DNA of 64,000 nucleotides. Source: Prescottella defluvii (GTDB lineage: Bacteria > Actinomycetota > Actinomycetes > Mycobacteriales > Mycobacteriaceae). The stretch covers positions 1,426,001 to 1,490,000 of the forward strand of contig CP121458.1 in the NCBI GenBank assembly GCA_029690005.1, read 5' to 3'. A model generated the notes under the pieces. It saw nothing but the letters and a program-made list of their open reading frames with translations, was not told where the DNA came from and made no database searches. The stretch's first letter is position 1; the number at the start of each line of letters is the position of its first letter. The position numbers and the translations under genes are program-made. Below, in pieces: positions 18,738 through 28,075 of this stretch.

Positions 18738-19449
18738 TTGAGCGGATTCGAGCTGCTCGGACGCATCGCCGCGGACATCGGCGGCGGGGCCCGGCAGGCG
18801 CTGGACGCGGCGACCCCGCCGATCCGGATCCAAGTCGTGGGCCGCGCGGGTGTCGGACGCACCGCCGTCGCCGGTGTCCTGGGGCGCGCCGGGTTCGCGC
18901 CCGTCACCGAGTCGTCGGCGGTGGACGCGCCCGGTGCGGCCGACCCGGTCATCGACGGCGACGTCGTCGTCTACGTGCTGTCCGGGGCGCCGCGCACCCC
19001 CGACATCGACGTATTGAAGCGCGCGCCACGTGACGCGACGATCGTGCTGGTGAACAAGGCCGACCTGCTGGGGTCGTGGGGCGCCGCGCTGCGGATCGCC
19101 GCCGACTGCGAGGCCGAGACGGGCATTCGGGCCTTGCCGTCGGTGGCTCGCGAGCCCGCGCCGGGACCCCGGACGGCGTGCAGGACGCGACGGCCGCCGT
19201 CGTGGCCTGCGTTCGCGTCGTCCAAGCCCGTCGTAGCCGGGTGGCGCTGAAGACGGTCGCAGAGGCCGCGGCGCGCGGACCCGAGCGGGACGTTCTGAGA
19301 CCTATCTGCGCAGCGACGAGGCGGTGCAGCTCGCGGTGCACTCGTCCGAGGCGTCCGACGACAGCGTCGCGGATCGGCGTCGACGCGAACTCGCCCGTCG
19401 GCGCCTGCACGCCCGCACGCACCCGGACACACCTCTGGACGTGCGATGA
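18738..19449 (+). CDS. Conserved hypothetical P-loop GTPase-like protein (two frameshifts)
   Basis: About 237 residues from a TTG start, reconstructed with lost bases near 19160 and 19298. The N-terminal half has a Walker A-like GRAGVGRTAVAG, with Arg in place of the usual Lys, and an NKxD-type VLVNKADLLG, so it looks like a small GTPase domain. The last frame has SDEAVQLAVHSSEASDDS and ends overlapping the next ATG as ATGA. Position between trmB and pckG matches the Rv0209/Rv0210 pair of M. tuberculosis. The partner gene has the coiled-coil and membrane parts. Confidence 0.6.
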
Positions 19450-20873
19450 CGCCCGACGTGCCGGAGTTCCCGCCCGACGCGCAACGGATCGTCGAACGGT
19501 GGGACCCGGACGGTCTGCGGCGGTGGCGCGACCGGGTCCGGACCGGCCGTGGGGTCCACGTCGTGGCGGTGCGGGGGATCGATCCGACGACGGTGCTCGA
19601 CGCCCTCGCACCGTTCGACCCCGTGACCAGCGCACCGGACGGGGCCGCCGTCGTGGTGATGGTGCTCGACGGCGCCTCGGTGCTCGGACGCGACGAACTG
19701 GCCGCGCTCGACGCGGCCGCGGCGGACGTCGAGCGGGTGGTCTTCGTGCTCGCCGGCGCACGCCCGGACCGGGACGCGGTCCGCGAGCGGGACGAGGCGC
19801 TGTTGCGGGCGCACTCGGCGCGCTGCGCCGACGTCCGGGTTCTCCTCGACACCGTGGCGCTGTCGGCGGTGGTGCGGGACGCGCTGGCCGCCGATCCCGG
19901 TGTGATCGGCGACCGCAATGCCCGCCGCGCGGCGCACTCCCTGGTCGAGCGGACCTGCCGACGGATCACCGAGACCGCCCGGGCGACGCGGGAGGGCAGC
20001 GACGCCGCGACCGCCGAGCTGCGGGCGCGCAGGGCCCGGCTGGTCGCGACGCGCGACGGCGGGCGGGCCGAACGGCTGGCGCAGTTGCGCGGTGACGTCC
20101 AGCGGGCGCGGATCGACCTGATGCACGCGGCGGGCGCCGAGGTCCGCGCCGTCTCGGCGGCCGTGCGGGCCGACATCGACCGGGCCGGACGCCGCGACCT
20201 GCGCACGCTCCCCGAACGGATGGGTGAGCTGGCGGACCGCGCGTCGGCCGACCTGGACGAGGTCGTCGGGCGTCGGCTCGCGGACCTCGTCGCGCGGGCC
20301 GGGGTGTCCGAACTGTCGCCGCCGGCTCCCGCGCCGCACGATCCGCCGCCCGGTCCCGAGCCGCGGCACCGCGGCGTCGAGGACCGGATGATGGTGGTCG
20401 TCGGGGCGTCGGCGGGTGTCGGTCTGGGGCGCCTCGCGGTCGCCCCGATCGCGATGGTGCCGGCGCTGGACATCGCCACTATCCCGATCACGCTGGCGCT
20501 CGGCGGGGCCGCGGCGTGGTGGCTGGCGCGGGCGCGGCGGCTGGTCGCCGATCGTGCGTACCTGCGGCAGTGGGCGTCGGACAGTGCCGCTCACCTGCGG
20601 TCGCAGCTCGAGCAGCGGGTGCTCGGCCGGATCCTCGAGACCGAGGCGGTGGTGAGCACCCGCGTAATCGCGGACAGCCGCGCGGCCGGACTCGCGGCGG
20701 ACGAGGAACTGGCGGGTATCGATGCCGAGGCGCGTCGGCTCGCGGCCGAACGAAGCGGCCGCGTCGCGTCGTGCGAACGGGACCGCGGCGGACTCGTCGC
20801 CGTTCTCGAGGCTCTCGAGGCCCCGGTGAACTCGGGGGAACCGGGCGGCGCTGCGGCGCGTCCAATGCCGTGA
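19446..20873 (+). CDS. Conserved hypothetical membrane-associated protein, partner of the upstream GTPase-like gene
   Basis: A 475-residue protein. A degenerate nucleotide-binding-like N-terminal domain is followed by a long Arg/Ala-rich helical region (residues about 170-290), consistent with coiled coil. Then come a Pro-rich linker and one hydrophobic hairpin (GVGLGRLAVAPIAMVPALDI and ITLALGGAAAWWLARARR) before a C-terminal helical tail. The layout suggests a dynamin-like partner of the upstream P-loop gene, with which it overlaps by four bases. No enzymatic motif is recognised. Confidence 0.65.
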   Translation: MTPDVPEFPPDAQRIVERWDPDGLRRWRDRVRTGRGVHVVAVRGIDPTTVLDALAPFDPVTSAPDGAAVVVMVLDGASVLGRDELAALDAAAADVERVVFVLAGARPDRDAVRERDEALLRAHSARCADVRVLLDTVALSAVVRDALAADPGVIGDRNARRAAHSLVERTCRRITETARATREGSDAATAELRARRARLVATRDGGRAERLAQLRGDVQRARIDLMHAAGAEVRAVSAAVRADIDRAGRRDLRTLPERMGELADRASADLDEVVGRRLADLVARAGVSELSPPAPAPHDPPPGPEPRHRGVEDRMMVVVGASAGVGLGRLAVAPIAMVPALDIATIPITLALGGAAAWWLARARRLVADRAYLRQWASDSAAHLRSQLEQRVLGRILETEAVVSTRVIADSRAAGLAADEELAGIDAEARRLAAERSGRVASCERDRGGLVAVLEALEAPVNSGEPGGAAARPMP

Positions 20874-20905
20874 CGACAGTTGTACGGCAACCGCTGGGAG
20901 GCAGC

Positions 20906-21211
20906 ATGATCACCACCGAGGAGTTGACGGCCGACCGGCCCGACATCGATCCCGAGGAATTCGGAGCCGAATCCGGAGCGGTCTCGATGACCGGCGCCGC
21001 GTTCGACATCGACGGCGACGGCATCCTCGACACCCAGTCCTTCGAGGTGGACGACGCCCTGATCGTCGCGACCGACACCGATGGTGACGGGGACGCCGAC
21101 CACGTGACGATCGTCGACGGTGACGGCGGGTACTCGGCCTGGGAGTTCCACCGCGACGCCGACGGCCGGGAACACTGGGAGCGCATCGACGAGGGCGGCC
21201 TCGACCTCTAG
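20906..21211 (+). CDS. Small acidic protein with repeated D-x-D-G-D-G motifs
   Basis: A 101-residue, strongly acidic protein with no signal peptide. It contains FDIDGDGILDT, TDTDGDGDADH and VDGDGGY, spaced like the calcium-binding loops of thrombospondin type 3 or EF-hand-like repeats. It starts at an ATG with GGGAGG upstream and lies between the hypothetical pair and pckG in the same direction. Calcium binding is a reasonable guess from the motif; function is unknown. Confidence 0.65.
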   Translation: MITTEELTADRPDIDPEEFGAESGAVSMTGAAFDIDGDGILDTQSFEVDDALIVATDTDGDGDADHVTIVDGDGGYSAWEFHRDADGREHWERIDEGGLDL

Positions 21212-21435
21212 AAACGCCAGGTTTGTCGGACTCGGTGAAGACCGGTGTCGTCTGAATCGTTCCTGTGACCTAACCGACGACACCCGGTTCCCCCAGATCG
21301 ACCCGCGGCGTTAACCTCTATAGCTAGGACACCCGGCACCCGTGTCCTTCGTTCGTTGTCCGCGGTGACGTACGCGGGCGGCCTGCGAAGTGGGCGGGCT
21401 GCACCCCGCCGAGAGGGGAAATCGGTTCAACCTCT

Positions 21436-21458
21436 CAGCCCCGCTCTGCGCGGGGCTG
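21436..21458 (+). other. Hairpin in the pckG 5' untranslated region
   Basis: CAGCCCCGC and GCGGGGCTG form a perfect 9-bp stem with a five-base loop, 43-65 bases upstream of the pckG ATG. It could be an attenuator or mRNA-stability element, or simply the terminator of the upstream unit. No riboswitch family is recognised in the 289-base gap at 21212-21500. Confidence 0.4.
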
Positions 21459-21500
21459 ATCTGGTCGTTCCGGTTCCCGGCCCCACCCCAGGAGAGTTTG

Positions 21501-23330
21501 ATGACCTCAGCGACCATCCCCGGTCTGAACGGAACTGACGGCACGCCCCCACTGAGCACTCCGAGCTGCTCGCCTGGGTTCGCGAGGTTGCCGAGCTGAC
21601 CCAGCCCGACCGGGTCGTCTTCGCCGACGGCTCCGACGAGGAGTGGGAGCGCCTGACCGATCAGCTCGTCGAGGCCGGGACGTTCACCCGCCTGAACGAG
21701 GAGAAGAAGCCGAACTCGTTCCTCGGCAACTCCGATCCGTCGGACGTGGCGCGCGTCGAGTCCCGCACCTACATCTGCTCGAAGGAGCAGATCGACGCCG
21801 GCCCGACCAACAACTGGATGGACCCGGCCGAGATGCGGTCCCTCATGACGGAGCTGTACCGCGGCAGCATGCGCGGTCGCACCATGTACGTGGTGCCGTT
21901 CTGCATGGGCCCGCTCGGTGCCGACGACCCGAAGCTGGGCGTCGAGATCACCGACTCCGAGTACGTCGTCGTCTCGATGCGCATCATGACCCGCATGGGC
22001 AAGGCCACGCTCGAGAAGATGGGCACCGACCGTCCGTTCGTGAAAGCCCTGCACTCGGTGGGCGCGCCCCTCGAGCCGGGTCAGCAGGACGTCGCGTGGC
22101 CGTGCAACGACACGAAGTACATCACCCACTTCCCCGAGGACCGCGAGATCTGGTCCTACGGTTCCGGCTACGGCGGAAACGCCCTGCTCGGCAAGAAGTG
22201 CTACTCGCTGCGTATCGCCTCGGCGATGGCGCACGACGAGGGCTGGCTGGCCGAGCACATGCTGATCCTCAAGCTGATCTCGCCGGAGAACAAGAACTAC
22301 TACGTCGCGGCCGCGTTCCCGTCGGCCTGTGGCAAGACCAACCTCGCGATGATCCAGCCGACCATCCCGGGCTGGCGTGCCGAGACCCTCGGCGACGACA
22401 TCGCGTGGATGCGTTTCGGTGAGGACGGCCGCCTGTACGCGGTCAACCCGGAGTTCGGTTTCTTCGGCGTCGCGCCGGGCACCAACCACGCCTCCAACCC
22501 CAACGCCATGAAGACCGTCGAGGCCGGCAACACGCTGTACACCAACGTGGCGCGCACCGACGACGGCGACGTGTGGTGGGAGGGCCTCGAAGGGCGACCC
22601 GCAGCACCTCGTCGATTGGAAGGGCAACGACTGGACCCCCGAGTCCGGCACCAACGCTGCCCATCCGAACTCGCGCTACTGCACCCCGATGTCGCAGTGC
22701 CCGATCCTGGCCCCCGAGTGGGACGACCCGCAGGGTGTGCCGATCTCGGCGATCCTGTTCGGCGGCCGCCGCAAGACCACGGTTCCGCTGGTCAGCGAGT
22801 CCTTCGACTGGCAGCACGGCACCTTCCTCGGTGCGACGCTGTCGTCCGAGCAGACCGCCGCCGCCGAGGGCAAGGTGGGCGCCGTCCGCCGCGACCCGAT
22901 GGCGATGCTGCCGTTCCTCGGTTACAACGCCGGTGACTACCTGAACCACTGGATCAACCTCGGCAAGAACGCCGACTCGGAGAAGCTCCCCAAGATCTTC
23001 TACGTGAACTGGTTCCGTCGTGGCGAGGACGGCCGCTTCCTGTGGCCCGGCTTCGGTGAGAACTCGCGCGTGCTCAAGTGGATCATCGACCGCATCGAGC
23101 ACAAGGCCGACGCCGTCAGCACCCCGATCGGCTTCGTCCCGACCGCCGCCGACCTGACCCTCGACGGACTCGACGTCGAGCAGGGTGACGTCGACGAGGC
23201 CCTCACGGTGAACGTCGAGGAGTGGAAGGCCGAGATCCCGCTCATCGAGGAGTGGCTCGAGTTCCTCGGCGAGAAGGTGCCGTCCGGCATCCGCGACGAG
23301 TTCGAGGCTCTGAAGCAGCGCCTGGCCTGA
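21501..23330 (+). CDS. pckG: Phosphoenolpyruvate carboxykinase, GTP-dependent (two compensating frameshifts)
   Basis: Reconstructed at 609 residues, the normal length of GTP-type PEPCK. One base is missing in a C run near 21547 and one extra G is present near 22592, so the frames return to register. The P-loop with the reactive cysteine is [12 protein letters not shown]. The metal-binding DDIAWM and [13 protein letters not shown] follow. The enzyme converts oxaloacetate and GTP to phosphoenolpyruvate for gluconeogenesis. The ATG has AGGAGAG upstream. A very strong hairpin follows the stop. Confidence 0.96.
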
Positions 23331-23345
23331 TCGCCCCGGTTCGAC

Positions 23346-23392
23346 CGAATGTCACATCGGTTCAGTTCGACTGAACCGATGTGACATTCGGC
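23346..23392 (+). terminator. Long perfect hairpin after pckG
   Basis: Two 21-base arms (CCGAATGTCACATCGGTTCAG and its exact complement) flank a five-base loop TTCGA, 15 bases after the pckG stop. A perfect 21-bp stem is unusually long. A U-rich tract is nearly absent, so it may stabilise the 3' end as well as terminate. Confidence 0.8.
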
Positions 23393-23557
23393 GTTTAGGG
23401 GGTGAATGTGGAAGGACGGACGCCCACAAGTGCGTCGACGTGCGTATACGTTCGTACGTGTGTGGACCCGGCTCTGTGCCATTCACGACGGGATGGTGCA
23501 ATAGCAGCAACCTGACATCGACCTGGCTGCCCGACGTGGCCACGAGGAGGATCCGGC

Positions 23558-24490
23558 ATGGGGATCTACAACAACGTCACCGAACTGGTCGGACGCACCC
23601 CGCTGGTGCGCCTGAACCGTCTGACCGAGGGCCTCGGCGCCCAGGTGGTGGCGAAGCTCGAGTTCTACAACCCGGCCAACAGCGTCAAGGACCGCATCGG
23701 TGTCGCGATCATCGACGCCGCCGAGGCCTCCGGTGAGCTGAAGCCCGGCGGCACCATCGTCGAGGGCACGTCCGGCAACACCGGCATCGCGCTCGCCATG
23801 GTCGGTGCGGCCCGCGGCTACAAGGTCATCCTCACGATGCCCGAGACGATGTCCACCGAGCGTCGCGTCATGCTGCGCGCCTTCGGTGCCGAGATCGTCC
23901 TCACGCCGGGTGCCGAGGGCATGGCCGGCGCGGTGAAGAAGGCCGAGGAGATCGTCGGGCAGACCGAGAACGCGGTCCTGGCGCGCCAGTTCGCGAACGC
24001 GGCCAACCCGGAGATCCACGAGCGCACCACCGGCGAGGAGATCTGGGCCGACACCGACGGCGACGTCGACATCTTCGTCGCGGGCATCGGCACCGGCGGC
24101 ACCCTCACCGGCGCGGGCCGCACGCTGCGCAAGTACAAGCCCGAGGTCACGATCGTCGGCGTCGAGCCGGCCGACTCGCCGATCCTCAACGGTGGCCAGC
24201 CCGGCCCGCACAAGATCCAGGGCATCGGCGCGAACTTCGTGCCCGAGGTCCTCGACCGCGAGATCTACGACGAGATCATCGACGTCGAGTTCGAGGACGC
24301 CATCCGCGTCGCCCGCAGCCTCGGCACCGACGAGGGCATCCTCGGTGGCATCTCCGCGGGCGCGAACGTGTGGGGCGCGCTCGAGCTGGCCAAGCGTCCC
24401 GAGAACGCCGGCAAGACGATCGTCGTCGTGGTTCCCGACTTCGGCGAGCGCTACATCTCCACCCCGCTCTTCGAGCACATTCGGGGCTGA
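23558..24490 (+). CDS. cysK: Cysteine synthase (O-acetylserine sulfhydrylase)
   Basis: A 310-residue PLP enzyme of normal length. [11 protein letters not shown] holds the PLP lysine, [12 protein letters not shown] the substrate loop and [13 protein letters not shown] the phosphate-binding loop. It makes cysteine from O-acetylserine and sulfide. It is followed six bases later by cysE, as in the cysK-cysE operons of mycobacteria. The ATG has GAGGAGG upstream. The 165 bases before it hold the promoter; no leader peptide in the right direction is convincing. Confidence 0.97.
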   Translation: MGIYNNVTELVGRTPLVRLNRLTEGLGAQVVAKLEFYNPANSVKDRIGVAIIDAAEASGELKPGGTIVEGTSGNTGIALAMVGAARGYKVILTMPETMSTERRVMLRAFGAEIVLTPGAEGMAGAVKKAEEIVGQTENAVLARQFANAANPEIHERTTGEEIWADTDGDVDIFVAGIGTGGTLTGAGRTLRKYKPEVTIVGVEPADSPILNGGQPGPHKIQGIGANFVPEVLDREIYDEIIDVEFEDAIRVARSLGTDEGILGGISAGANVWGALELAKRPENAGKTIVVVVPDFGERYISTPLFEHIRG

Positions 24491-24495
24491 GCATT

Positions 24496-25074
24496 GTGAG
24501 TGTCCTGCGCACGATCCGGGAGGATCTCCAGGCAGCAAGAGGCCAGGATCCGGCCGCGCGCAGCAACGCCGAGAACGCCGTCGTGTACTCGGGTCTGCAC
24601 GCGATCTGGTCGCACCGGATCGCGCACCGCATGTGGGCCAAGCCCGCGCTGCGCGGCCCGGCCCGGATGCTGGCCCAGTTCACGCGGTTCCTCACCGGCG
24701 TCGAGATCCACCCCGGCGCCACGATCGGCCGGCGCTTCTTCATCGACCACGGCATGGGTGTCGTGATCGGTGAGACCACCGAGATCGGCGACGACGTGAT
24801 GATCTACCACGGCGTCACCCTCGGCGGCCGGTCGCTCGCGAAGACCAAGCGGCACCCCACGATCGGCAACCGCGTCACGATCGGCGCCGGCGCGAAGGTC
24901 CTCGGGCCGCTCGTCATCGGCGACGACAGCGCGATCGGCGCCAACGCCGTCGTCACCCGCGACGTCCCGGCCGACGCCATCGCGACCGGCATCCCCGCCA
25001 GCGTGCGGCCCCGGAAGCGTCACGAGCAGCTCGTCGACCCGACGTCGTACATCGATCCGGCGATGTACATCTGA
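24496..25074 (+). CDS. cysE: Serine O-acetyltransferase
   Basis: A 192-residue left-handed beta-helix acetyltransferase. Hexapeptide-repeat segments include [36 protein letters not shown] and [16 protein letters not shown], with the catalytic histidine region at DHGMG. It supplies O-acetylserine to CysK, with which it probably forms a complex. The start is the GTG at 24496, five bases after the cysK stop. The short N-terminal helical domain is typical of the short actinobacterial form. Confidence 0.96.
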   Translation: MSVLRTIREDLQAARGQDPAARSNAENAVVYSGLHAIWSHRIAHRMWAKPALRGPARMLAQFTRFLTGVEIHPGATIGRRFFIDHGMGVVIGETTEIGDDVMIYHGVTLGGRSLAKTKRHPTIGNRVTIGAGAKVLGPLVIGDDSAIGANAVVTRDVPADAIATGIPASVRPRKRHEQLVDPTSYIDPAMYI

Positions 25075-25086
25075 GCCCGGTTTCGA

Positions 25087-25137
25087 AGCTGAAGGGTTCC
25101 TTCATGCGCTGACGGCGCGTGAAGGGACCCTTCAGCT
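25087..25137 (+). terminator. Terminator hairpin, copy 1 of a repeated 51-base element
   Basis: AGCTGAAGGGT and ACCCTTCAGCT form the base of a long near-palindrome of about 22 bp per arm with a few mismatches, 12 bases after the cysE stop. Almost the same 51 bases recur at 26329-26379 on the other side of the nitronate monooxygenase gene. Confidence 0.75.
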
Positions 25138-25180
25138 GTTTTCGGGGTGGCGCCATCGCCGACGGGCGCCGCACTGCGCT

Positions 25181-25214
25181 ATCAATACCAAGCAACTGCT
25201 TGCTTGGTATTGAT
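25181..25214. promoter_or_regulatory. Perfect 34-base palindrome, likely operator
   Basis: ATCAATACCAAGCAA and TTGCTTGGTATTGAT are exact complements separated by CTGC. The element is A/T-rich in a G/C-rich setting and lies 53 bases upstream of the nitronate monooxygenase ATG. The size and ACCAAGCA/TGCTTGGT core fit a TetR-type operator. The convergent TetR gene at 26374-27014 is a candidate regulator. Confidence 0.65.
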
Positions 25215-25266
25215 AGGGGGATGGGATGCTCACGAATATCACGCACGCGGCCCTGGGGGTGTGGCG

Positions 25267-26321
25267 ATGACGCTGCGCACCGCACTCACCGAACTGGTCG
25301 GCATCGAACATCCGGTCGTCCAGACAGGGATGGGCTGGGTGTCGGGCTCGCGTCTGGTCACCGCGACGGCGCGCGCCGGCGGGCTCGGCATCATCGCGTC
25401 CGCGACCATGACCTACGACGAGCTGCGATCGGCGATCCGGGAAACGAAGGAGCGCACCGACGCCCCGTTCGGGGTGAATCTGCGCGCGGACGCCGAGGAT
25501 GCGCGGGAACGCGTCGAACTGCTCATCCGCGAGGGGGTGCGCGTCGCGTCGTTCGCGCTGGCACCGCGGAAGGAGATGATCGCGCGGTTCAAGGACGCAG
25601 GCATCGTCGTGATCCCGACGGTCGGGGCGGCGCGTCACGCCGAGAAGGTCGCGAGTTGGGGCGCTGACGCCGTGATCGTGCAGGGCGGCGAGGGTGGCGG
25701 ACACACCGGCGGCGTCGCCACCACCCTGCTGCTGCCGTCGGTCGTGCGCGCGGTCGACATCCCGGTGGTTGCCTCGGCGGATTCTTCGACGGCAGCGGAC
25801 TCGCGGCGGCGATGGCCTACGGGGCGTCGGGCATCGCGATGGGCACACGCTTCCTGCTCACCAGCGACAGCACGGTGCCCGATTCGGTGAAGCGCGAGTA
25901 CCTCGCCCGTGGACTCGACGGCACCGTGGTCACCACCAAGGTCGACGGCATCCCGCACCGCGTGCTGCGCACCGGGCTGGTCGACTCGCTCGAGCGGAGC
26001 AGGGGAGTCCACACCCTCGCCCACGCGGCCGTCAACACCGTGCGCTTCCGGAAGCTCACCGGAATCAGTTGGCGGGCAATGATGTCCGAAGGGCTCAGCC
26101 TGGTGCGCGGCGGCGACAGGACCCTGGCGCAACTGATGATGTCGGCGAACAGTCCCATGCTCCTGCGCGCCGGGCTGGTGGAAGGCGACACCGGCACGGG
26201 CGTGCTCGCGGCCGGCCAGGTCGTCGGAATGATCGACGACCTCCCCAGCGTCGCTGAACTCATCGAGCGGATTGTCGCCGAGGCCGAACAGAGGCTCGAC
26301 GAGCTTCAACTCGCGCGCTGA
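25267..26321 (+). CDS. Nitronate monooxygenase / 2-nitropropane dioxygenase-like FMN protein (frameshift near 25776)
   Basis: About 351 residues after restoring one base near 25776, where the GGFFDGSG-type loop is disrupted. The N-terminus has IEHPVVQTGMGWVSGSRLV. The FMN-binding GADAVIVQGGEGGGHTGG and the second-half segment MAYGASGIAMGTRFLLT follow. Members oxidise alkyl nitronates, but many relatives act in other flavin chemistry, such as enoyl reduction or fatty-acid breakdown. The gene is flanked by two copies of the same terminator repeat and carries a perfect palindrome in its promoter. The ATG at 25267 is preferred; a GTG six bases upstream is possible. Confidence 0.88.
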
Positions 26322-26328
26322 GCCGAAG

Positions 26329-26379
26329 AGCTGAAGGGTCCCTTCGGGCGCTGACAGCGCGTGAAGGGACCCTTCAGCT
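26329..26379. terminator. Terminator hairpin, copy 2 of the 51-base element
   Basis: AGCTGAAGGGTCCCTTC and GAAGGGACCCTTCAGCT form a near-perfect stem around GCGCTGACAGCGC. It differs from copy 1 at only a few positions. It separates the convergent nitronate monooxygenase and TetR genes and can serve both directions. Confidence 0.75.
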
Positions 26380-27014
26380 TTCGGGGCGATCCCCGACGGG
26401 ATCGGTGCGTGCACGTCCATCCAGCGCAGCATGGCGTCGACGGCGTCGGCCGGTTCGGTGTCGGCGCCGGACAGTGCCCACTCGGACAGCGCGGCGCCCG
26501 CGGCCGCCTGGTAGGCGGTGGCCAGCGCCTGGCAGATCGCGGGCGGGGCTTCCGGGAGCCGGCCGTGGATGTAGCCGGCGAGTTCGTCGATCCACGGTCG
26601 ATAGGCGACCGATGCCATCGCCGCGATCTCCGGCTCGTGCGAGATCAGTTGCAGCCATTCCCGGCTGGCGTGCCGGATGCGCGGCTCGTGCGAGACCGAG
26701 GACACGACGGCGGTGCGGATCGCCTCGGCGAGCGGGGTGTCGTCGGACGCCAGGTCGAGTCCGGCGCGTAGGCGCTCCGTCGCTGCAGCCACACCCACCC
26801 AGGCGATCGCGGCCTTCGATGAGAAGTGGCGGATCAGTGTGCGTGTGCTGATCCCCGTCGCCTCCGACAGATCGTGCCAGCCGGTCGCGGCGTACCCCCG
26901 CTCGGACCACAGCCGCAGCGCGGCCTCGGCGACGGATTCGGCGACGAGCACGCTGGGCCGGCCAGGTCCCCTGCGGCTCGATCGAGAAGGGGGCGAGAGT
27001 GGTTCGCCGTTCAT
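26374..27014 (-). CDS. TetR-family regulator (probable frameshift near 26395)
   Basis: About 213 residues. The N-terminal helix-turn-helix spans residues 20-65, with GYAATGWHDLSEATGISTRT and LIRHFSSKAAIAW. Read literally, the frame continues far through the terminator and antisense to the neighbouring gene. Restoring one base near 26395 gives GDRPES and a stop at 26374, inside the edge of the terminator, so I annotate that end. It converges on the nitronate monooxygenase gene and diverges from an SDR gene. Target candidates are its own promoter and the 34-base palindrome at 25181. Confidence 0.75.
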
Positions 27015-27110
27015 CCGCGGATCACAACATTTATGGCGTAGTGTGTCAAATTTATTGCGGGCTCGCCGGGGAAGGTCCTCTGCGCCCGTCGATCGTCACG
27101 GAGGGCGTTC

Positions 27111-27965
27111 ATGGGTGTCTATGCGGTTACCGGTTCGGCGTCGGGCATGGGTCGGGCGGTCGTGGAGAAGCTGACGGCGGCAGGGCACACCGTCATCGGC
27201 GTCGACCTGCAGGGGGCGGAGGTGGTCGCCGACCTGTCCACGGCGGAGGGGCGCAGGCATGCCGTGCGGGAAGTGCTGGCGCAGGCCGGAGGAAAGCTCG
27301 ACGGTGCGGTGCTCGCCGCGGGCATCGGCCCGACGCCGGAGGCCGAGCGACTGCCCCTGATCGGCGCCGTGAACTACCTGGGTGTCGTCGAGTTGCTCGA
27401 CGGATGGCGCACGGCGCTCGCGGCGTCGGGTAACGCCAAGGTGGTTGTGTTCGGCAGCAATTCGACGACGGTGACACCGGCGGTTCCGCGGCGCACGATC
27501 AAGGCCTTGCTGTCCGGCGACGTGGACAAGGCGGTGCGGTCGGCGCGGATCTTCGGGAAGGGTGCCGGACCGGTCATGTACGCCGGATCGAAGATCGCGG
27601 TCTCTCGTTGGGCTCGCAGCCACGCGACGACGAAGGAGTGGGCCGGCGCCGGGATCCGGCTCAACGTCCTCGCGCCGGGCGCGATCATGACGCCGCTGCT
27701 CGAGAAGCAGCTCGCGTCGCCCATGGAGGCCAAGGCCATTCGGCGGCTCCCGGTACCGGTCGGTGGTTTCGGCGACGCGGGCCAGCTCGGAGACTGGGTA
27801 GTGTTCATGCTCTCCGATTCGGCCGACTTCCTCTGCGGCAGTGTCATTTTCGTCGACGGTGGATCGGACGCCTACTTCCGCCCCGGCGACTGGCCGAAGT
27901 CGGTTCCGGTCACCCGTCTCGTCCCCTACGCCTGGCGCTTCCTGAGGTATCCCGGAAACCGGTGA
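27111..27965 (+). CDS. Short-chain dehydrogenase/reductase (hydroxysteroid dehydrogenase-like)
   Basis: A 284-residue classical SDR. The cofactor motif TGSASGMGRAV is at residues 7-17, and the catalytic YAGSK is near residue 157. An insertion between strand 5 and the active site (KALLSGDVDKAVRS) resembles 3-alpha-hydroxysteroid dehydrogenase-type SDRs. The ATG has GGAGGG upstream. It is divergent from a TetR gene, a common arrangement for a regulated oxidoreductase. The substrate is unknown. Confidence 0.85.
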   Translation: MGVYAVTGSASGMGRAVVEKLTAAGHTVIGVDLQGAEVVADLSTAEGRRHAVREVLAQAGGKLDGAVLAAGIGPTPEAERLPLIGAVNYLGVVELLDGWRTALAASGNAKVVVFGSNSTTVTPAVPRRTIKALLSGDVDKAVRSARIFGKGAGPVMYAGSKIAVSRWARSHATTKEWAGAGIRLNVLAPGAIMTPLLEKQLASPMEAKAIRRLPVPVGGFGDAGQLGDWVVFMLSDSADFLCGSVIFVDGGSDAYFRPGDWPKSVPVTRLVPYAWRFLRYPGNR

Positions 27966-28075
27966 AGCGCCCGCCGGTCGTGCCGCGGCATGGGACGATG
28001 TGCTGTCGATCTTGTTCGAGCTCGGCCATGGCAATGGTCGGGCGTCACCCGTCACATCGGATACGGAGGAAAGAC

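Noticed and set aside
23483..23518. Minus-strand 11-residue [14 protein letters not shown] with three Cys, next to cysK
   Set aside because: It looks like a polycysteine leader, but it runs opposite to cysK-cysE and reads towards the pckG terminator with no gene to control. Judged coincidental.
26329..26379. Mobile element explanation for the repeated hairpins
   Set aside because: There are no flanking direct repeats or transposase, and both copies sit exactly at gene ends, so a terminator family fits better.
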